This document shows positions 10,791-23,035 of a DNA stretch of 64,000 nt, in pieces. The stretch comes from Alentia gelatinosa (taxonomy: Eukaryota > Annelida > Polychaeta > Phyllodocida > Polynoidae), in the NCBI GenBank assembly GCA_950022655.1, contig OX465584.1, forward strand, positions 50,326,723 to 50,390,722. The letters run 5' to 3'. The notes beneath the pieces were generated by a model that was not told the origin of the DNA, made no database searches, and saw only the letters and a list, made by a program, of their open reading frames with translations. The translations under genes were made by a program, and so were the position numbers. Each line of letters begins with the position of its first letter. The stretch's first letter is position 1.

Positions 10791-11083
10791 TACATGAAAA
10801 CTTGCCCCAGAACAAACTCGCCCTGAGATTTTATTGTCCCAAACCGAACTGGCACCATTGGGATTTCTCTTTGCATTGTATCAAAAACAATCTGTATTTA
10901 TCTGCTTATGTGTGGTTTGTACTGTCAGCCTAGGGCGCCATGTGCCTACTCAAGTTAACATAAGCGTATACATTTCATGCTCCAGACTGAATTAGTGTAC
11001 GACGTCTACAAAACAGGGCCGGCTCTCCTTTAAATCCCAGGGCGACATTGTTTCGGGGCGAGTTCTCCAGTAACCTGTAGTTC
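10791..11083. other. non-coding stretch, nothing recognised
   Basis: No signal seen. Confidence 0.3.
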
Positions 11084-11320
11084 AGAGATGGCAGCTTTCC
11101 ATTTTACCACCAAAATCCACCTTTTTTCCTGTGTCAAACAAAGCTGATATAATTGTGCCTCATTTACACCAATAAAACAGCGGTTTGAACCTCCCCCCAC
11201 AAAACCTCAGCGCTATGCCATGGCTGACATTAACATGCTGTCCATGTTTTCTGGATCTCTCTGTGGAAGCAGATTAGACATAAAAATATATTGCCACTTT
11301 TTTTCTGACTGTAACTCTGA
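11084..11320. repeat. copy 2 of the 'AGAGATGGCAG' dispersed element
   Basis: Begins CAGAGATGGCAGCTTTCC and carries CACCAATAAAACAG, GTTTGAACCTCCCC and CCATGGCTGAC. The 3' end is degraded. Divergent copy. Confidence 0.7.
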
Positions 11321-11689
11321 TCACTTTGGCTGAGAAAGGAGTCCTCTCTGCTTGACAAAATCCCACTCTACTTATCATACCAGCCGTCGAGATATTTTCC
11401 TCTTCTACAGAAGCAAACACTTTTGTCAAATAGCGTTCACTTGTTTAAGGGAGATAAGAACAGAGGTACAAATCGAATCAGAGGCAAAGACCCACAGACA
11501 TATATATACACAGTGTTTGAGACATGACACAGGATGGTGAATCCTGACACCTTTTTTAATACTTGACACTTATTCCGTTTCGGTGAGTAATAAAACTGGA
11601 GATGTTACTCTGTCGCAAATCCCCTAGTCCACCCAGTCAATAAAACCCTATCTCCCCTTTATGTATGGTACACGGTATGTCGGTGCAGA

Positions 11690-11890
11690 GGGCCAGTGTC
11701 TTAATAGTGTCTCAGAGGAGTGTTCAACTGACCATGACCATAAATACAGACTCAATTACCTCATTGACCCAATGGTGCTTGACATATTTGGACTTTACTT
11801 AGGCGGTTGCAGAAGTGGCTAGCTGGCTAGTTGCCAAGTGGGTAACAGTAAATGACCGATAGTCTGGGTTTTACCCAAACCTTTTAATTG
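11690..11890. repeat. dispersed repeat 'CTGACCATGACC', divergent copy
   Basis: Landmarks CAACTGACCATGACCA, GGTGCTTGACATATTTGGA and GGTTGCAGAA recur at 12530-12735 and 45838-46095, and inverted at about 41053-41220 and 61184-61345. Class unknown. Confidence 0.6.
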
Positions 11891-12453
11891 TTATAGTTTT
11901 CAGTGTATTGCACAGAGAGATTGCTAGTTTTACCATCGCACACCTGGAAGTTGTAAGAAAGCGTCACTGTAGTCGGGGGACATCCGCTGTTGTTAGTTGT
12001 TATACTCCATTGATATTTGTGAGATAAGGCTAAGCCCTACAAAAGATATTGTTGACAAATTCATTGCTAATTGCACCCTGCCATCTGGTGTGTTTTCTTT
12101 AAATGGGGACAACATGGCTGCCTCCAGAACACAATAGCTACTAGAGCTAGGTGTTCCATAGTCCCACACTCATTCATCTATGATTCAGAATTGTAACAGT
12201 AAAAGGAGGTGACTCTTTCCCACGCATAATGGTGAGGTTTCCCTCCTCATTCATCACCGAGTGACTTCTGTCACGGTGAGAACTCAGCCATGGAGATGTA
12301 CACACAAGGTCATCATCCCCTTCTACATGGATGACCTTGGACAGGTTTTATCGGTTTATGGTAATGACTTACTTAATAAGAACAGCGACAAGGCAGTGAT
12401 GGTCTTTATTAGAGCCTGCTTGCCCGCGGTATATTCATTGCCTAGAGGTTAGA
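11891..12453. other. non-coding stretch, nothing recognised
   Basis: No gene seen. Confidence 0.35.
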
Positions 12454-12890
12454 TTGGTCACCTATAGACTTCTAGCACTGCATAAAAACTATCCCTTCAC
12501 TATCTGTTTGATATTTACTGGGATATTGGGAAAGGAGCAGAGTGCGAATGTCTGAGGGTCATAGAGGCATACCCAGCTGACCATGACCAATCACTCAAAA
12601 CCGAAATACTTCAACCCACTGGTGCTTTATATATATTTGGATCCTAGACAGTTAGTTGCAGAAAGGGCAAATTGGCTGTATACATGTGAGTTACAGAAAG
12701 TGATCCATAGGCTGAGTATATCCAAAATCTTATACTGAACACGTTAAAACATTGGCAGTGTGTAGACTTTCACTTAGATATGTTTTCTATCCCAAATTAT
12801 GGTAAGGGTCTATTAAAATCGGATAAAGGATAGATATAGAAAAAAACCACCATGCATGTACAGGCTATAAAACTCGATGGGAATTGACGT
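12454..12890. repeat. two adjacent dispersed repeats
   Basis: 12454-12732 is a copy of the CTGACCATGACC family (GGGAAAGGAG, CAGCTGACCATGACCAATCA, TTAGTTGCAGAA). 12733-12890 is the family shared with 4120-4330. Confidence 0.65.
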
Positions 12891-13194
12891 TATTCAGAGG
12901 ATTTGCTACGTTTTCGAGAAGCAGCACAGTAACTTACTCTCAGGGATTGAAGAAATATTTTCAATTGCAAGCAGTATAAACATTCTCTTGTAAAAATAAG
13001 GTAGCCAAGGAACAGATAATCAAATTGCACATGATGTCCTTGGTTTACACTGCAGACTTCACAGAAGCATATAAAGAGCGATTTGTGATACAATGCAACA
13101 GCAAGGAGATATCAAAATTGGGTGAGTTCGTTTCGGGGCAAGAAAATCCAGGGGCGACTTCGTTTCGGAGCAATTCTCTAGTATTCCCAGAGTC

Positions 13195-13248
13195 GGACCA
13201 CAATCAGGCCACAGACAGGCCACAGTCAGGCCACAGACAGGCCACATG
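13195..13248. repeat. short tandem CAGGCCACAG repeat
   Basis: CAGGCCACAGA/CAGGCCACAGT units are repeated about four times with a period near 11. Confidence 0.85.
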
Positions 13249-14099
13249 TTTACACCTCATTGCAGTTCAGATACGAGATTAAAGTTTCCGGAGGTGCCAG
13301 ATTGATTGAAGGTGTAAACTAAATATCAAAGTACGCTCAACAAGCGTGGACCTGCCCCGTGGTGATCCACTTAAAGGAGGTGTAGTCTTTTTATAAACGC
13401 GAGTGCTACCGGTGAAGTTGTGAGGAAACTTGAAGACGATAGTGGCAGGAGGCAATGTGATAAGGTGGACATAAAACGAAGGTCAAATCCCCAAAGAAGG
13501 AGGCAGATTAGCGACACACATTGTATGCATTGTGTCTGCAAGTCTCTCAGTCAACGTGGGCGAGTTAAAAAAAACCCGTCTGGTTTATTCTCCCGTGCCT
13601 ACGTACTCAGATTCCGGGCCGCTCGGGTGAACCAGGATTGGTTCTGCCTTTGATTCTGGGATCCAACCGCGACCAATTGTAGGCTCGTGAGACCCCCCTG
13701 GGTGAGCCCCCCACTTCCCATACCCTACTGAGCCCCCTCCCCTACTCCCCCCCCCCCCTCCCACTGGTACACGGGTCCCAGGTGAGGCAGGCCCAGCGTA
13801 CCACACACACGGAGTGAGTGAGACAGGCCCAGAGTCCACCACTTACCGTGTACTATAGTAACCTCAGGTGTGAGACAAGTCACAGGTGTGCAGCCGCCGA
13901 CCACCACACACCACTACCGCCCAGGAGCCCGTGTAGGAACACCCCCCACCACCTGATCCGACCTCACCCTCCCACACATACACACCTGGATCCCCAGCCT
14001 GCTCTCAACACCACCCGTGATTACCAGGAGGGGGAGGATCCAGCCACAGGTGGTTTGTGACAGTTACTACCCCGTCTGTGAGGAGAAGCAGTCTGCAGC
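13249..14099 (+). promoter_or_regulatory. GC/C-rich leader upstream of a likely first coding exon
   Basis: Composition changes sharply near 13580: C-rich runs (13741-13770), CCACCACACAC and CCCTCC tracts, then an ATG at 14100 followed by a splice donor. This is consistent with a promoter and 5' UTR on the + strand. No TATA box is evident. Inference from composition and context only. Confidence 0.4.
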
Positions 14100-14468
14100 A
14101 TGGCAGGTCAACAGGTGAGTACTGTATGTGTGTGTGGACCCGGTTTAAAGGTGTGACTCTGTGTGATCGCTGAGGGGCTGATTATAACGTCCATGACCCC
14201 TCCACACCCCGGCACCCTGGAGGGGCAGACGGAGGGAGGCGTGTGGTATTTCCCGCTGTCTGAGAGGGGGTGTGGACCACTCAGGGCGGGGGTTTATGGT
14301 TTGGGATGTCTGAGGTAGTATATAGGTCAGTCCATCCTGCCTGCCTCCAGACTCCCGTCTCCCTGGCCAACGATCGATCTGTATACATGTACGAGCTGGG
14401 AGCGGAGGATGCCCAATATGTGAACATAGAAGATGGATATGTGCAAATATATGTAGATGCAAATGTAG
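14100..14468 (+). CDS. 5' coding exons of an unrecognised gene (two exons)
   Basis: Exon 1 coding part is 14100-14114: ATG with A at -3 and G at +4, encoding MAGQQ and ending CAG|GTGAGT, a consensus donor. A 236-nt intron ends in a pyrimidine-rich CCTGCCTGCCTCCAG at 14350. Exon 2 is 14351-14468, in frame (phase 0), and encodes 39 residues beginning TPVSLANDRSVYMYELGAED, ending in phase 1 at GTAG|GTATGT. The reading frame across the junction stays open and the segment is acidic and tyrosine-rich. I do not recognise the protein, and no following exon is identifiable in the window. It could be the N-terminus of a large gene with later exons beyond the window, or a chance arrangement of good splice signals. 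Confidence 0.45.
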
Positions 14469-14628
14469 GTATGTAACTCGCGTACAAATAATTAGTTATA
14501 AGTCACATTTCCATGTATACATGTATGTATTCATATACATGTATGAGTAGACTTGTATGTACATGCATGTACATGTATATGTATGCACAATATTACCATG
14601 ATCTTTATATGTATGGTCGCACTCTCCG

Positions 14629-14690
14629 CGTAGTTGGTGCCTAGTAATATCCGAGCTAATGTGAGGATATTACGTAGTATCAACTACGAG
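14629..14690. repeat. hairpin family copy at 14.6 kb
   Basis: Left TAGTTGGTGCCTAGTAATATC, right GATATTACGTAGTATCAACTAC; together an imperfect palindrome. Confidence 0.7.
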
Positions 14691-15259
14691 GAGAATAAGA
14701 CTATGCAGATCAAAATTATGGTAATGTTGTGTTCATTATTCAGCATTCCAAATATAGGTTATATAAGGAAACGCAAAATCCCCTCCGATATTTTCAAGGA
14801 CTACTTTGAATGCTTAGGACATTTTTTCTGTGTTCTACTGAGTAAGATACGGCTTTAGGTATCCTTACCTTTAATATAGAAACTCCGTATAAGGTGGATG
14901 ATAAATCGAGGGATACATGTTCATGTCACTGTGTATCAGACTTATATCTTTGATCTCAAGGTTATCAGCCTTCCACTTGTAATCTAGAAGTCGTGCAAAA
15001 TACAACTACTGTTCTCCAATCAATCCCAGGATAACGTTGCCTTATTCAGGGCATGTTTAACTCACTAGAATCGGTGTGGCTGAGGTTTATCTCTCCATGG
15101 CGGCATAGATCACCGACACTGAATTGATACTCTGGAGGATTTATCGATCCATGCCTGGTTACAAACAGGGACATCAAACACGCGCGCAGAGGTGCATATA
15201 CATCTTTAATCTTACAACACAGAAAGTCTGGCGAACAGTAACTTAAAGCTAGGCAGGAA
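14691..15259. other. non-coding stretch, nothing recognised
   Basis: No gene seen; the frame at 14634-14858 has no recognisable features. Confidence 0.35.
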
Positions 15260-15385
15260 TTAGTCCCTGTATCCCATGCCTACCCCTCCCATCTACCCTT
15301 CCTCGCCTGTGGTAGGTTTATTCTAATTTTGTTGAATCATTTAATGAATATCTCTAATCAAAGACTTGAGCAAGTCTATCTTAAG
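15260..15385. repeat. right half of the AGACTTGCTCAAGTCT-ended element
   Basis: CCTACCCCTCCC, then TTGAATCATTTAATGAATAT and AATCAAAGACTTGAGCAAGTCT, matching the right end of the element at 60228-60775. Confidence 0.65.
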
Positions 15386-15485
15386 ATCATAAAACATCAA
15401 TATCGATTCCTACCGATCAAACGGTTGTTGTCAGTTTTATGATACCCGTGCACAGCGTCCTGATTCTGATCAAAGGCTGCCACTA

Positions 15486-15716
15486 CGAGCCTTGGGTCTG
15501 TTGAATAATTTAGGCTCGTACATATAGACCCTTTTCTGTACGCCAAGGAGAACCAGGGACGATGTGGGTCAGCTTTATTCAACACTTATGGATGACCTTG
15601 TGGACGACTATTAGACTGCCTTAGCGAACGAACGTAAGTATTATCAAAAGATAAATCTTGCACGAGGTACAGAAAATGGTCTTAACGCACGAGTCTAGAT
15701 TATTCAACAGGCCCCA
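15486..15716. mobile_element. MITE with GGGTCTGTTGAATAATTTAGG ends, copy A
   Basis: The left end GTCTGTTGAATAATTTAGGC is inverted at the right as GTCTAGATTATTCAACAGGC. The interior matches 37309-37533 (TAGACCCTTTTCTG, CCAGGGACGATG, TTATTCAAC). About 230 bp, no coding capacity. Confidence 0.85.
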
Positions 15717-15977
15717 GGCTAAGCTGCCTGTCACAGGTAGTCATATCCCACATATGAGTAATAACTGACAGTTGTTGGCGGGCCAATAAAATTGAAGTGC
15801 ATACTTCGAGAAGAATGTCACCAATTGTCATTGATCTGTAGAATTTGTCAGATCAGAGAGTATTGTCTGCCGATCTTGTGGGCTTTTTAATCATACAGAA
15901 ACATGAAGGACTACCCAGATCGACCAGTGTCCACTAACTCATGGTGTACAGATGATCTGAATTAGTCAGCTTTGTAA

Positions 15978-16266
15978 AGCCTATAAGACACCGAAATCTG
16001 TTCCAGATTCATCCCGACCATCGGCTCGGTGATAGTCGGGAATAAAATTTCGGTGTCGGTGAAAGTGCGTACACCGAAATCTTAAGGTCGGGAAGAGTCG
16101 GTCATATCTGACACGGTGGTAATGCCCGACGGGTCGGGAAAAGCAATAAAATCGGGTCGGTGAAGTGCGTACACCGACCCGATTGATGCAGATTGTCACA
16201 GACCCGACGGATCCGTCGGGCAAAGGTAGAATCGGGCACAGCCGTCTGGTCGGTGTCTTATAGGCT
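15978..16266. mobile_element. Harbinger-like MITE with TAA target duplication
   Basis: The terminal inverted repeats are AGCCTATAAGACACCGA and its complement TCGGTGTCTTATAGGCT. They are flanked by TAA at 15975-15977 and 16267-16269. The interior is a patchwork of inverted CCGACCCGAT, CGGTGAAAGTGCGTACACCGA and GGGTCGG words able to fold extensively. Length 289 bp with no transposase. A 3-bp TWA target fits PIF/Harbinger; that assignment is inference. Confidence 0.85.
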
Positions 16267-16299
16267 TAAGGGGCTTGCTCCACCAGTCCAATGGTATGG

Positions 16300-17139
16300 C
16301 CACAAAAAGGCGCTGCACCTCTGCCATAAATAGAAATCGGTGCATTGGAGCAGGCCGACTGCACGACGATGGAATAATAGAACCTAACAAGTTAGCTTCT
16401 GTCAGATGCTCATCATCAAAGAAGGTCTTTTGTCCTACCCCTTATATAAATTTCCATAGACTTAACATGGTGCAGCTGTATGCCACGGTTATGGCATAAA
16501 ATATTTATATGCTACTGGTGACATATGAAGTTAAAAACATGTAACAGGGTAGGATAAAATCTAAACATCCCTCAATTTCATATAATTGTTTATATGCCAT
16601 TCGTTGTCTCATGCCATATAAACAAATCATATGAAATTTCATGATGTTTCATGATAGTACTTGGAAATGGAGCTTGTGTCTCTACCACATTACAGGCTAT
16701 AGGTTAACTGATAATTGTAAATTATAATTACTGTTCTCTCAGTCCTCCGATTAGTGAAACACCTCGTTTCATGTAATTATACACGTTCTGTTAATTGGCA
16801 AACGCTGTCGCTATGCCAGACTGGCTTCAGACCCTGCGTCCTATGCCTACCCCTCCACCTACCCGACCTCTTCTCAGCAACGATGTGTTCTATTGTAGTG
16901 TCGATCGTTATTGGTGGCCGTTTTCATTGCATAGCCGAATTATCTTCTAACTCATGTATGGCATAGCTATATTCATATGGGTGTTAGATTATCAGTGATC
17001 GTTTCTGCCCAGCAGGTCGATGCAGCACTTTTTCTTTGTCTATGAAACACCCCCCAGGACCCAGGCCTTAGTCCTACCCCTCCACCTACCCCACCCCTCC
17101 TAGCCAGGACTCCTAGGCCTGTCAGGCTGTAAAATCCAG
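16300..17139. other. non-coding stretch with MITE fragments
   Basis: A fragment at 16430-16560 resembles 4680-4765 and 18035-18150 (CTTATATAAATTTCCATAGACTTAACAT-like). CTTCAGACCCTGCGTCC and CTACCCCTCCACCTACCC at 16826-16866 recur near 17070 and 60360. No gene. Confidence 0.45.
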
Positions 17140-17470
17140 GGACCCAGACTGGCCAGGTGTAGACCTTAGGAATAAGGCAGCCTTACACATGCCTCAAATC
17201 TCTAAGTGGAAAATGGGCCTAATGTTTAAAAGGAAGAGAGGCAAAACTTGGAACACAGAAGTACAAGGTACAATTATGGGTCAGAAAATACCAATTCTTT
17301 TGACAAACGGCAGGATTTATACACAAACTTGAGGCTGACACTACAGGTTTGGCTTGTGTGTTCTGCGCTATGATTGGTGGCTGAACCAGCAGCCAATAAG
17401 GGATGACCAGTCCTGTTCCGGCCTGCCACACATGCCTTACAGTGCCCAGCCACCATGTGGGCATATTAGA
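17140..17470. repeat. dispersed repeat, second copy of the 449-1060 family
   Basis: GACTGGCCAGGTGTAGACCTTAGG, then CAAGGTACAATTATGGGTCA, GGCTGAACCAGCAGCCAATA and CCTGCCACACATGCCTT. Better preserved than the first copy. Confidence 0.7.
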
Positions 17471-17929
17471 AACAAGAGCGAGTGATAATGGGGGTAAATA
17501 AACCAACGAAAGCATGGCAGCCAAACTGCAAAATTCAGGGAAGCAGGAGGATAATCCAAGATGGTGTCTGTTTGATTTGGTCATTTTAGACTAATAAATA
17601 TAGTTAATTTTTATGGTTACTTCTCATTAAAACCAGTATTACCACGGTAGGGATGTATAGACATGAACTTTACATGGCGTTTGGGTAAATCTAAATGTTG
17701 CAAAGTAGTTTTATTTTCAAATTATGTCCATATTCAAAGACTTGAATAAGTGAATCGTTATGTCAACTTATATGCACATGTCGTTCAAATATCCACTTGA
17801 CTTAATTTCATGAATGTGGGCAGCATTTTTTTTAGCCATCTCTTTACTATCAACCTGTTGATTGCGGCATGTGATCTCTAGATTTTCACCAGAATGATTC
17901 CAGACTGTAATAACATAGACACAAATACA
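17471..17929. other. non-coding stretch, nothing recognised
   Basis: No gene or bounded repeat seen. Confidence 0.35.
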
Positions 17930-18560
17930 ACCTACCCTATGAAGGCAAATATACCACACATAAAAACCTGCCCCATGAATGCATATATATTTTGATTTTA
18001 TCCTATCCCATCTCCTCAATTTTGGAATATTACGTCATAACAATTCTGTATGCCACTCGTGGCATATAAAACTCCGTATGTCAGGCATGTCAGCGTGGCA
18101 TACGGAAACTCAATGTTAAGCCTATGGGATTTTATATTATGGGTGGGATAAACAGAACTACCCTCTAAAGACATATATACTGCATACAAACTGTCCTATA
18201 AAGGCAGTTATATACCACATAAACAAACCTGCCCCATGAAGGCACATATATACTTCACGAACAAACTACCTTATGAACAAGCCTGCCCCATGAAGGCATA
18301 TATACTACAAAAAACAAACCTACCCCATCAAGGCATGTATACTGCATATAAAAACCTACCGCATGAAGGCATCTACTGCACATACAAATCTGCCCTAGGA
18401 AGGCAAATATACTATATATACAAAACTCCCCTATGAAGGCATATACTGCATATACGAACCTACCCCATAAAGGCACATATATACTACACATTCAAGACTG
18501 CCCTGTGAAGGCATACATCATATACAAACCTGTCCTATGAAGGCATATATACCACAGCGC
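17930..18560. repeat. minisatellite, roughly 30-40 bp units (CCCCATGAAGGCATATATAC)
   Basis: Repeated CCTGCCCCATGAAGGCA followed by TATATACTACACA and a short AT-rich linker. Around a dozen irregular units, split at about 18030-18150 by a palindromic MITE fragment (TATGCCACTCGTGGCATA). Open frames through it are by-products of the repeat. Confidence 0.85.
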
Positions 18561-18874
18561 CACCTGTAGCCGACCTTTCTCTCAACTCACGCATAACACA
18601 CTTGTTTTAACAGAGGGAGTCGGGTCTGTGAGGGCGATCTAGGTTTGTTTACGCTACTCGATGCCATCAAGGTAACACCACCCTCCGAGTCTCACTGTCT
18701 ACCACTGGCCTGCATTCATACGCCCTCATGCCGTACTCCCCAAAGAAACCCTTCATCAACATCTTTATCCAGTCATTATTCCTATGTCCTGCAATGTTAG
18801 AGTAGCTCCGAAGTTCGTTTTTATGTTTATCTCAAAGACGTTATCAATGGAAATTCTCATAATCCCATAACTAT

Positions 18875-19130
18875 TACAGAGATGGTAGTTCTCCACTTTT
18901 CTAAGGAAATCCTTGGTTTTTATGTGCTTATAAAAACAAGGATACTATAAATTGAGCCCCATTCACGAAAATAAACAACCTTCCAGGCGATATACCCTCA
19001 GAACCATGCCATGGCCAATAAAAATGTGTTATCCATGTTATCTTAGTCTCTCTGAGACAGTAAATTACACATGAAAACTATTTATACTCTTTTCGTTGAC
19101 CCAGCTGATATCGTTGCACTTTTGAAGAGT
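18875..19130. repeat. copy 3 of the 'AGAGATGGCAG' dispersed element
   Basis: CAGAGATGGTAGTTCTCC, CCATTCACGAAAATAAAC, CCATGCCATGGCCAATA, AATTACACATGAAAA and GACCCAGCTGATATC in the family order. Confidence 0.75.
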
Positions 19131-20029
19131 TCCTGTATGTGAGTTCGTGGCTATTTTCAGCGACACGTGGATTTTTACCTTCAGAAATTAACATACATTT
19201 TGTATTTAGATAGCTATCAAGATTATTTGGTTAAGATTGAAATTCAATAAAAAAAATATTGTGCTAAATTCCCACCATACTTCAGAAGCCTTCAGTCCCT
19301 CTTTGTCGTTGCTACTTAAATCAGTCACATGACCTCAATATAAACCATCTCCCCCCACCTCCCTTACAATGCCCAAGACAAATTTTACGAGGGGCAAAGT
19401 TTACATGTAGATAATCAACTAGAATGGACGAGAATCATTGAGCCAGCTCTTTTCTAGTTCTATTTGCTATTATGAGTAATCGGGGAACAATGTGTGTAGG
19501 AGTACGTTGAAGAAACTTTGACCTTACAAATAAGACAGTAAGCCCATTGGCTGCAAATAAAAACTGTATTTGTCATTCCTGTGGGGTTACATTGAGGAGA
19601 GTCCTGGGGTGTAACTGTTGTATAGTCTACAGTCCCAGTGAAGGCATGAAGCAGCGACCGACCACCACGCCTCCACCCAGCCAGCCAGCCAGCCAGGCCC
19701 GCCGGGACCCCCTCCAACACACCCCTAAATCTGACACACATACTCACACATGCAAAGAAATGCAACAGTTAGGTGCTGGAACCTGGGGCTTGTTTTCATT
19801 GGGATGTTCCACTCCCACGGCCCTCGGCAGGGGGTGGGTGGATGGATAATGGCGAGGGTTGGAGTTTGTATGTGTTATAGACCAGGGAACTGTTCAGGAA
19901 CCAGTCCACTGTGACTAACTGATCGTATTCACGGGCCGAGTGGCAGGGTGTGAGATTTTATACTCAGGTATACTCGGTCTCATCATGTGTGTACATGAGG
20001 AAGGTTCGACAAGTGTGCTGTTTGCACAG
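19131..20029. other. non-coding stretch, nothing recognised
   Basis: A CAGC/CAGCCAGC microsatellite-like run sits at 19677-19697. No gene seen. Confidence 0.4.
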
Positions 20030-20299
20030 AGATGGCAGTTTAACACTTTTCCAATGAAATGCTTGTTTTCATTTCCAGTTTATAAAATTATTTTTCTTTC
20101 ATGAAACAAAGATAGTATATCTCAAGCCTCATTCACACCAAGAAACAGTGGTTCAAACCTCCCCTACTCACCCCAGTCCGATTCCATGGCCAATAACGAT
20201 GTGTTTTCCATATTTTCTCAGTCTCCCTCAGGCAGTAAAGTCCACATGAAAAATGTGTCCACTATCTTTTTATGAACCCAACTGATATTCCTGTTTGGC
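20030..20299. repeat. copy 4 of the 'AGAGATGGCAG' element, with likely target duplication
   Basis: A well-preserved copy. Its ends are flanked by TTTGCA(C) on the left and TTTGGCA(C) on the right, suggesting a mutated 6-8 bp target duplication. Confidence 0.75.
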
Positions 20300-21864
20300 A
20301 CATGCTGGTATGAGTGAGGAGTGAAAGAAATTTCTTTCAGAGGAGAGAGACTATCACTCGACCGGTGACATGAATGTAAATACGGGGGACTATGCCTAGA
20401 TGTGGAGATAAACAGTTTTTAACAAGTTGTATTATCAGTATGATAGATACTGGTCATGTGCCCTGCCCTCTCCAACACTCTACCTCAGCTGGAACAAGTT
20501 GATTCCTGGCCCAGTTAGAGAAAGGATATATTGCAATGTATTTTAACATGAATTAGTTTATTTGTTTCATAAATGATCATAATACAATACTTTACCACGT
20601 CCAGGTTGTGATATTGTTCTGCTAGAAAAGCTGAGTAGGTCCACTTCAGTTTATAATTCAAGTTCTGGTCATAACTGGGGAACATCAGGAGCCAGGTCAA
20701 AGTTTCTGAACTGTAGGCATCTCAATTCTATTACATTCCTTCGATTTAAAACTGGAAAATGGGAAAGGAATTTGCGAAACGATGAAGGAAGCACCAACCA
20801 GCTTTGAAAACGCATAAAACACAATAGAATGAGATGTGTTTGGGATTTGCATTTCATATAAAGCCGAAAAATTAATCTTTAAAAAAAAAACCCACTAGAA
20901 TTACACATGATAAAGTTGAATTGATCTATTTGAAATAAGCAAAGTAAATTGGGAAAACTTATTTTAGATTGGTGAAAAGTTATTGCCAGCGCGTTAAAAT
21001 AGAGTAAATAGATAAATAAATAAATAAATAAATGAATAAATAAATAATAAAATACCTCGTTGGTGTGTTCTCTCTGGTGTGTTCTCTCTCCGTTTTCTCG
21101 TGTTCTTTTTGAGTTCCTGCTCAGAAATTAGCCAACCGTGAAAACACCCGTCATCATTCACACGATCCCGTCATGCACCTGTTGACCTTGATGTGAGCTT
21201 GTTGTGACCTTGTCATGACCTTGCGTTGATCCAGTGTTTCCCTTTTCCATGGTGGGCTGTGAATGTTGTGTGTGAGACATTTCTTAAAGGTTCTCATTGA
21301 GAAACACTCAGCCGTGGTGTACAGCCGGGAGTCCGGGTGTCGCCTCCACATGGCGGGTAAAATGTCCATGTACAGTAAAACCCCGCATAAGCGGACACCC
21401 GCAGTTCCGGGCCAAAGTGCCCGCTAACGCAGGGTTTTAAGATTGATACAGGTTATGCAGTGCCAGTTCCAATTATATCTGTATTCCTATAGTATATATA
21501 TTAACAAACAATGATTATTATATGGAAGCTTTATCAAATACATGTGCATGCGAAATAATAAGTCACTGCATCTAGGAAATAGAAAAGGTCACTATGAAAT
21601 AGATAAATTAATAGATATTTTAATGAATACTTGCATATGCACAGTGGTCAGTGGCAAGGCAGTCAATTAATGTTCAACAGTTTCACGGTCCCAGGAACAG
21701 ATTAAGGGGTGCTCTGCTTGCCATGTTAAGATTCCCTCTAGGCATTTACTTCTGTGTAACGCAAGGTCTTATGCCTTTTCTTACCGAAATAACGTTATGA
21801 ATTGCGTAGAGTCAGTTCAAATCTCCACCATGACAACAAATACAACCATCAACCAAACACATTT
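20300..21864. other. non-coding stretch with simple repeat and short TIR element
   Basis: An (ATAA)n run lies at 21010-21053. At 21371-21437 a tiny element opens TACAGTAAAACCCCGCATAAG and closes CTAACGCAGGGTTTTA, resembling pogo/Tigger-type ends. No gene. Confidence 0.5.
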
Positions 21865-22135
21865 TAGAGATGGCAGTTTTCCAAGGAAATCCCGATTGTC
21901 ATTTTCAGTTTATGAAGTTCTTTTTTCACTTGTTGAAGACAAAGAGAGAATGAAGTGGGCCTCAATCATGCCAATAAACAATTGTTCAAACCTCCCCACA
22001 TACCTCAGCCCCATTCCATGGAGAATAGCGATGTGTTCCCCATGTTTTCCCAGTCTTTCTGCGGCAGTCAATTCCACATGAACAATATTTCCTCCTGCTT
22101 TTTCATGACCCCCAACTGTCACCCCTTCCACTTAA
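21865..22135. repeat. copy 5 of the 'AGAGATGGCAG' dispersed element
   Basis: AGAGATGGCAGTTTTCCAAGG, GGCCTCAATCATGCCAATAA, CAAACCTCCCC and CAATTCCACATGAACAA in family order. The open frames on both strands are not shared with other copies. Confidence 0.75.
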
Positions 22136-22406
22136 CAAAGCATTCTGTGGCTGTTGCAATAAAACTTCACAAGTACTTTCATGATTCAGTTGTAACACTA
22201 AGAATGATAGCCGTAGACATCACGTGAGCCTGTTTAGTATGATTGTGGTCACGGGTCATGCGCAGTCCGACGTTGGTGTTACCAGTCTGTGGCGCCATCT
22301 GGTGGACCCTCTGTCTAATTACAGCGTATTAGGTAAATGTATGCGTGACATATGTGCGCCTTCGGAGTCACGGTGGGTGATCTATAGCAGCCGTTAACCG
22401 CAAGAG
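22136..22406. other. non-coding stretch, nothing recognised
   Basis: No signal seen. Confidence 0.3.
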
Positions 22407-22459
22407 GTCGACGCGTAGTAATGCACTAGCGATGGCGAGTGTCTTTTTATCGTCAACCT
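22407..22459. repeat. hairpin family copy at 22.4 kb
   Basis: TCGACGCGTAGTAATGCACTAG opposite CGAGTGTC...CGTCAACCTCGAG, preceded by CCGTTAACCGCAAGAG as in other copies. Confidence 0.7.
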
Positions 22460-22767
22460 CGAGTGGCTTACAAAAAAACCCAATGATTGTTGTATTTCTT
22501 TCCTGTGGTCATTGATATTAGTTTCTATTCCTAGAAAGTCGATATTGGGTTTGGAAAATCTGTAAACCATGGCTACTAATAGACTATGGGTAATAGTTAA
22601 CTGTGGCCCCATATATTTTCAGAACCCATGGAAAAAAAGTATATATGGGAGGCATCTTAGTCCTCACAGATACCATATGTTGCCAAAAAGAATCAAATAC
22701 ATTTTCTTTCTTTATACTATCTTTTATTGGTCCATTTGTTTTGATATCATTCAAGCTTTGGATTATT

Positions 22768-23035
22768 ACAGAGATGGCAGTTTTCCAATTTTCTATAGAA
22801 ATCCTTGTTTTCAATTTATGGTTTATAAAATCATTTTTTCTACTGTAAAACAGAAATATCATGAATTGAGCCACATTCACGCCAATAGTGGTTTGAACCT
22901 CCCCCACAAACCCCAGCCCAATTGCATGCCCTGCACTGGTGTGCTTCCATGTTTCTCGGTCTCTCTTTAGCAATAAATTCCACATGAAAAATACTTCCAC
23001 TATTTTTTCCTGATTCCAACTGATATCCCTGGTTT
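22768..23035. repeat. copy 6 of the 'AGAGATGGCAG' dispersed element
   Basis: CAGAGATGGCAGTTTTCC through CAACTGATATCCCTGG, a near complete copy with both terminal inverted repeats recognisable. Confidence 0.78.

Noticed and set aside
17219..17584. A 121-codon minus-strand frame
   Set aside because: It lies in a dispersed repeat, and the other copy (449-1060) does not keep the frame open.
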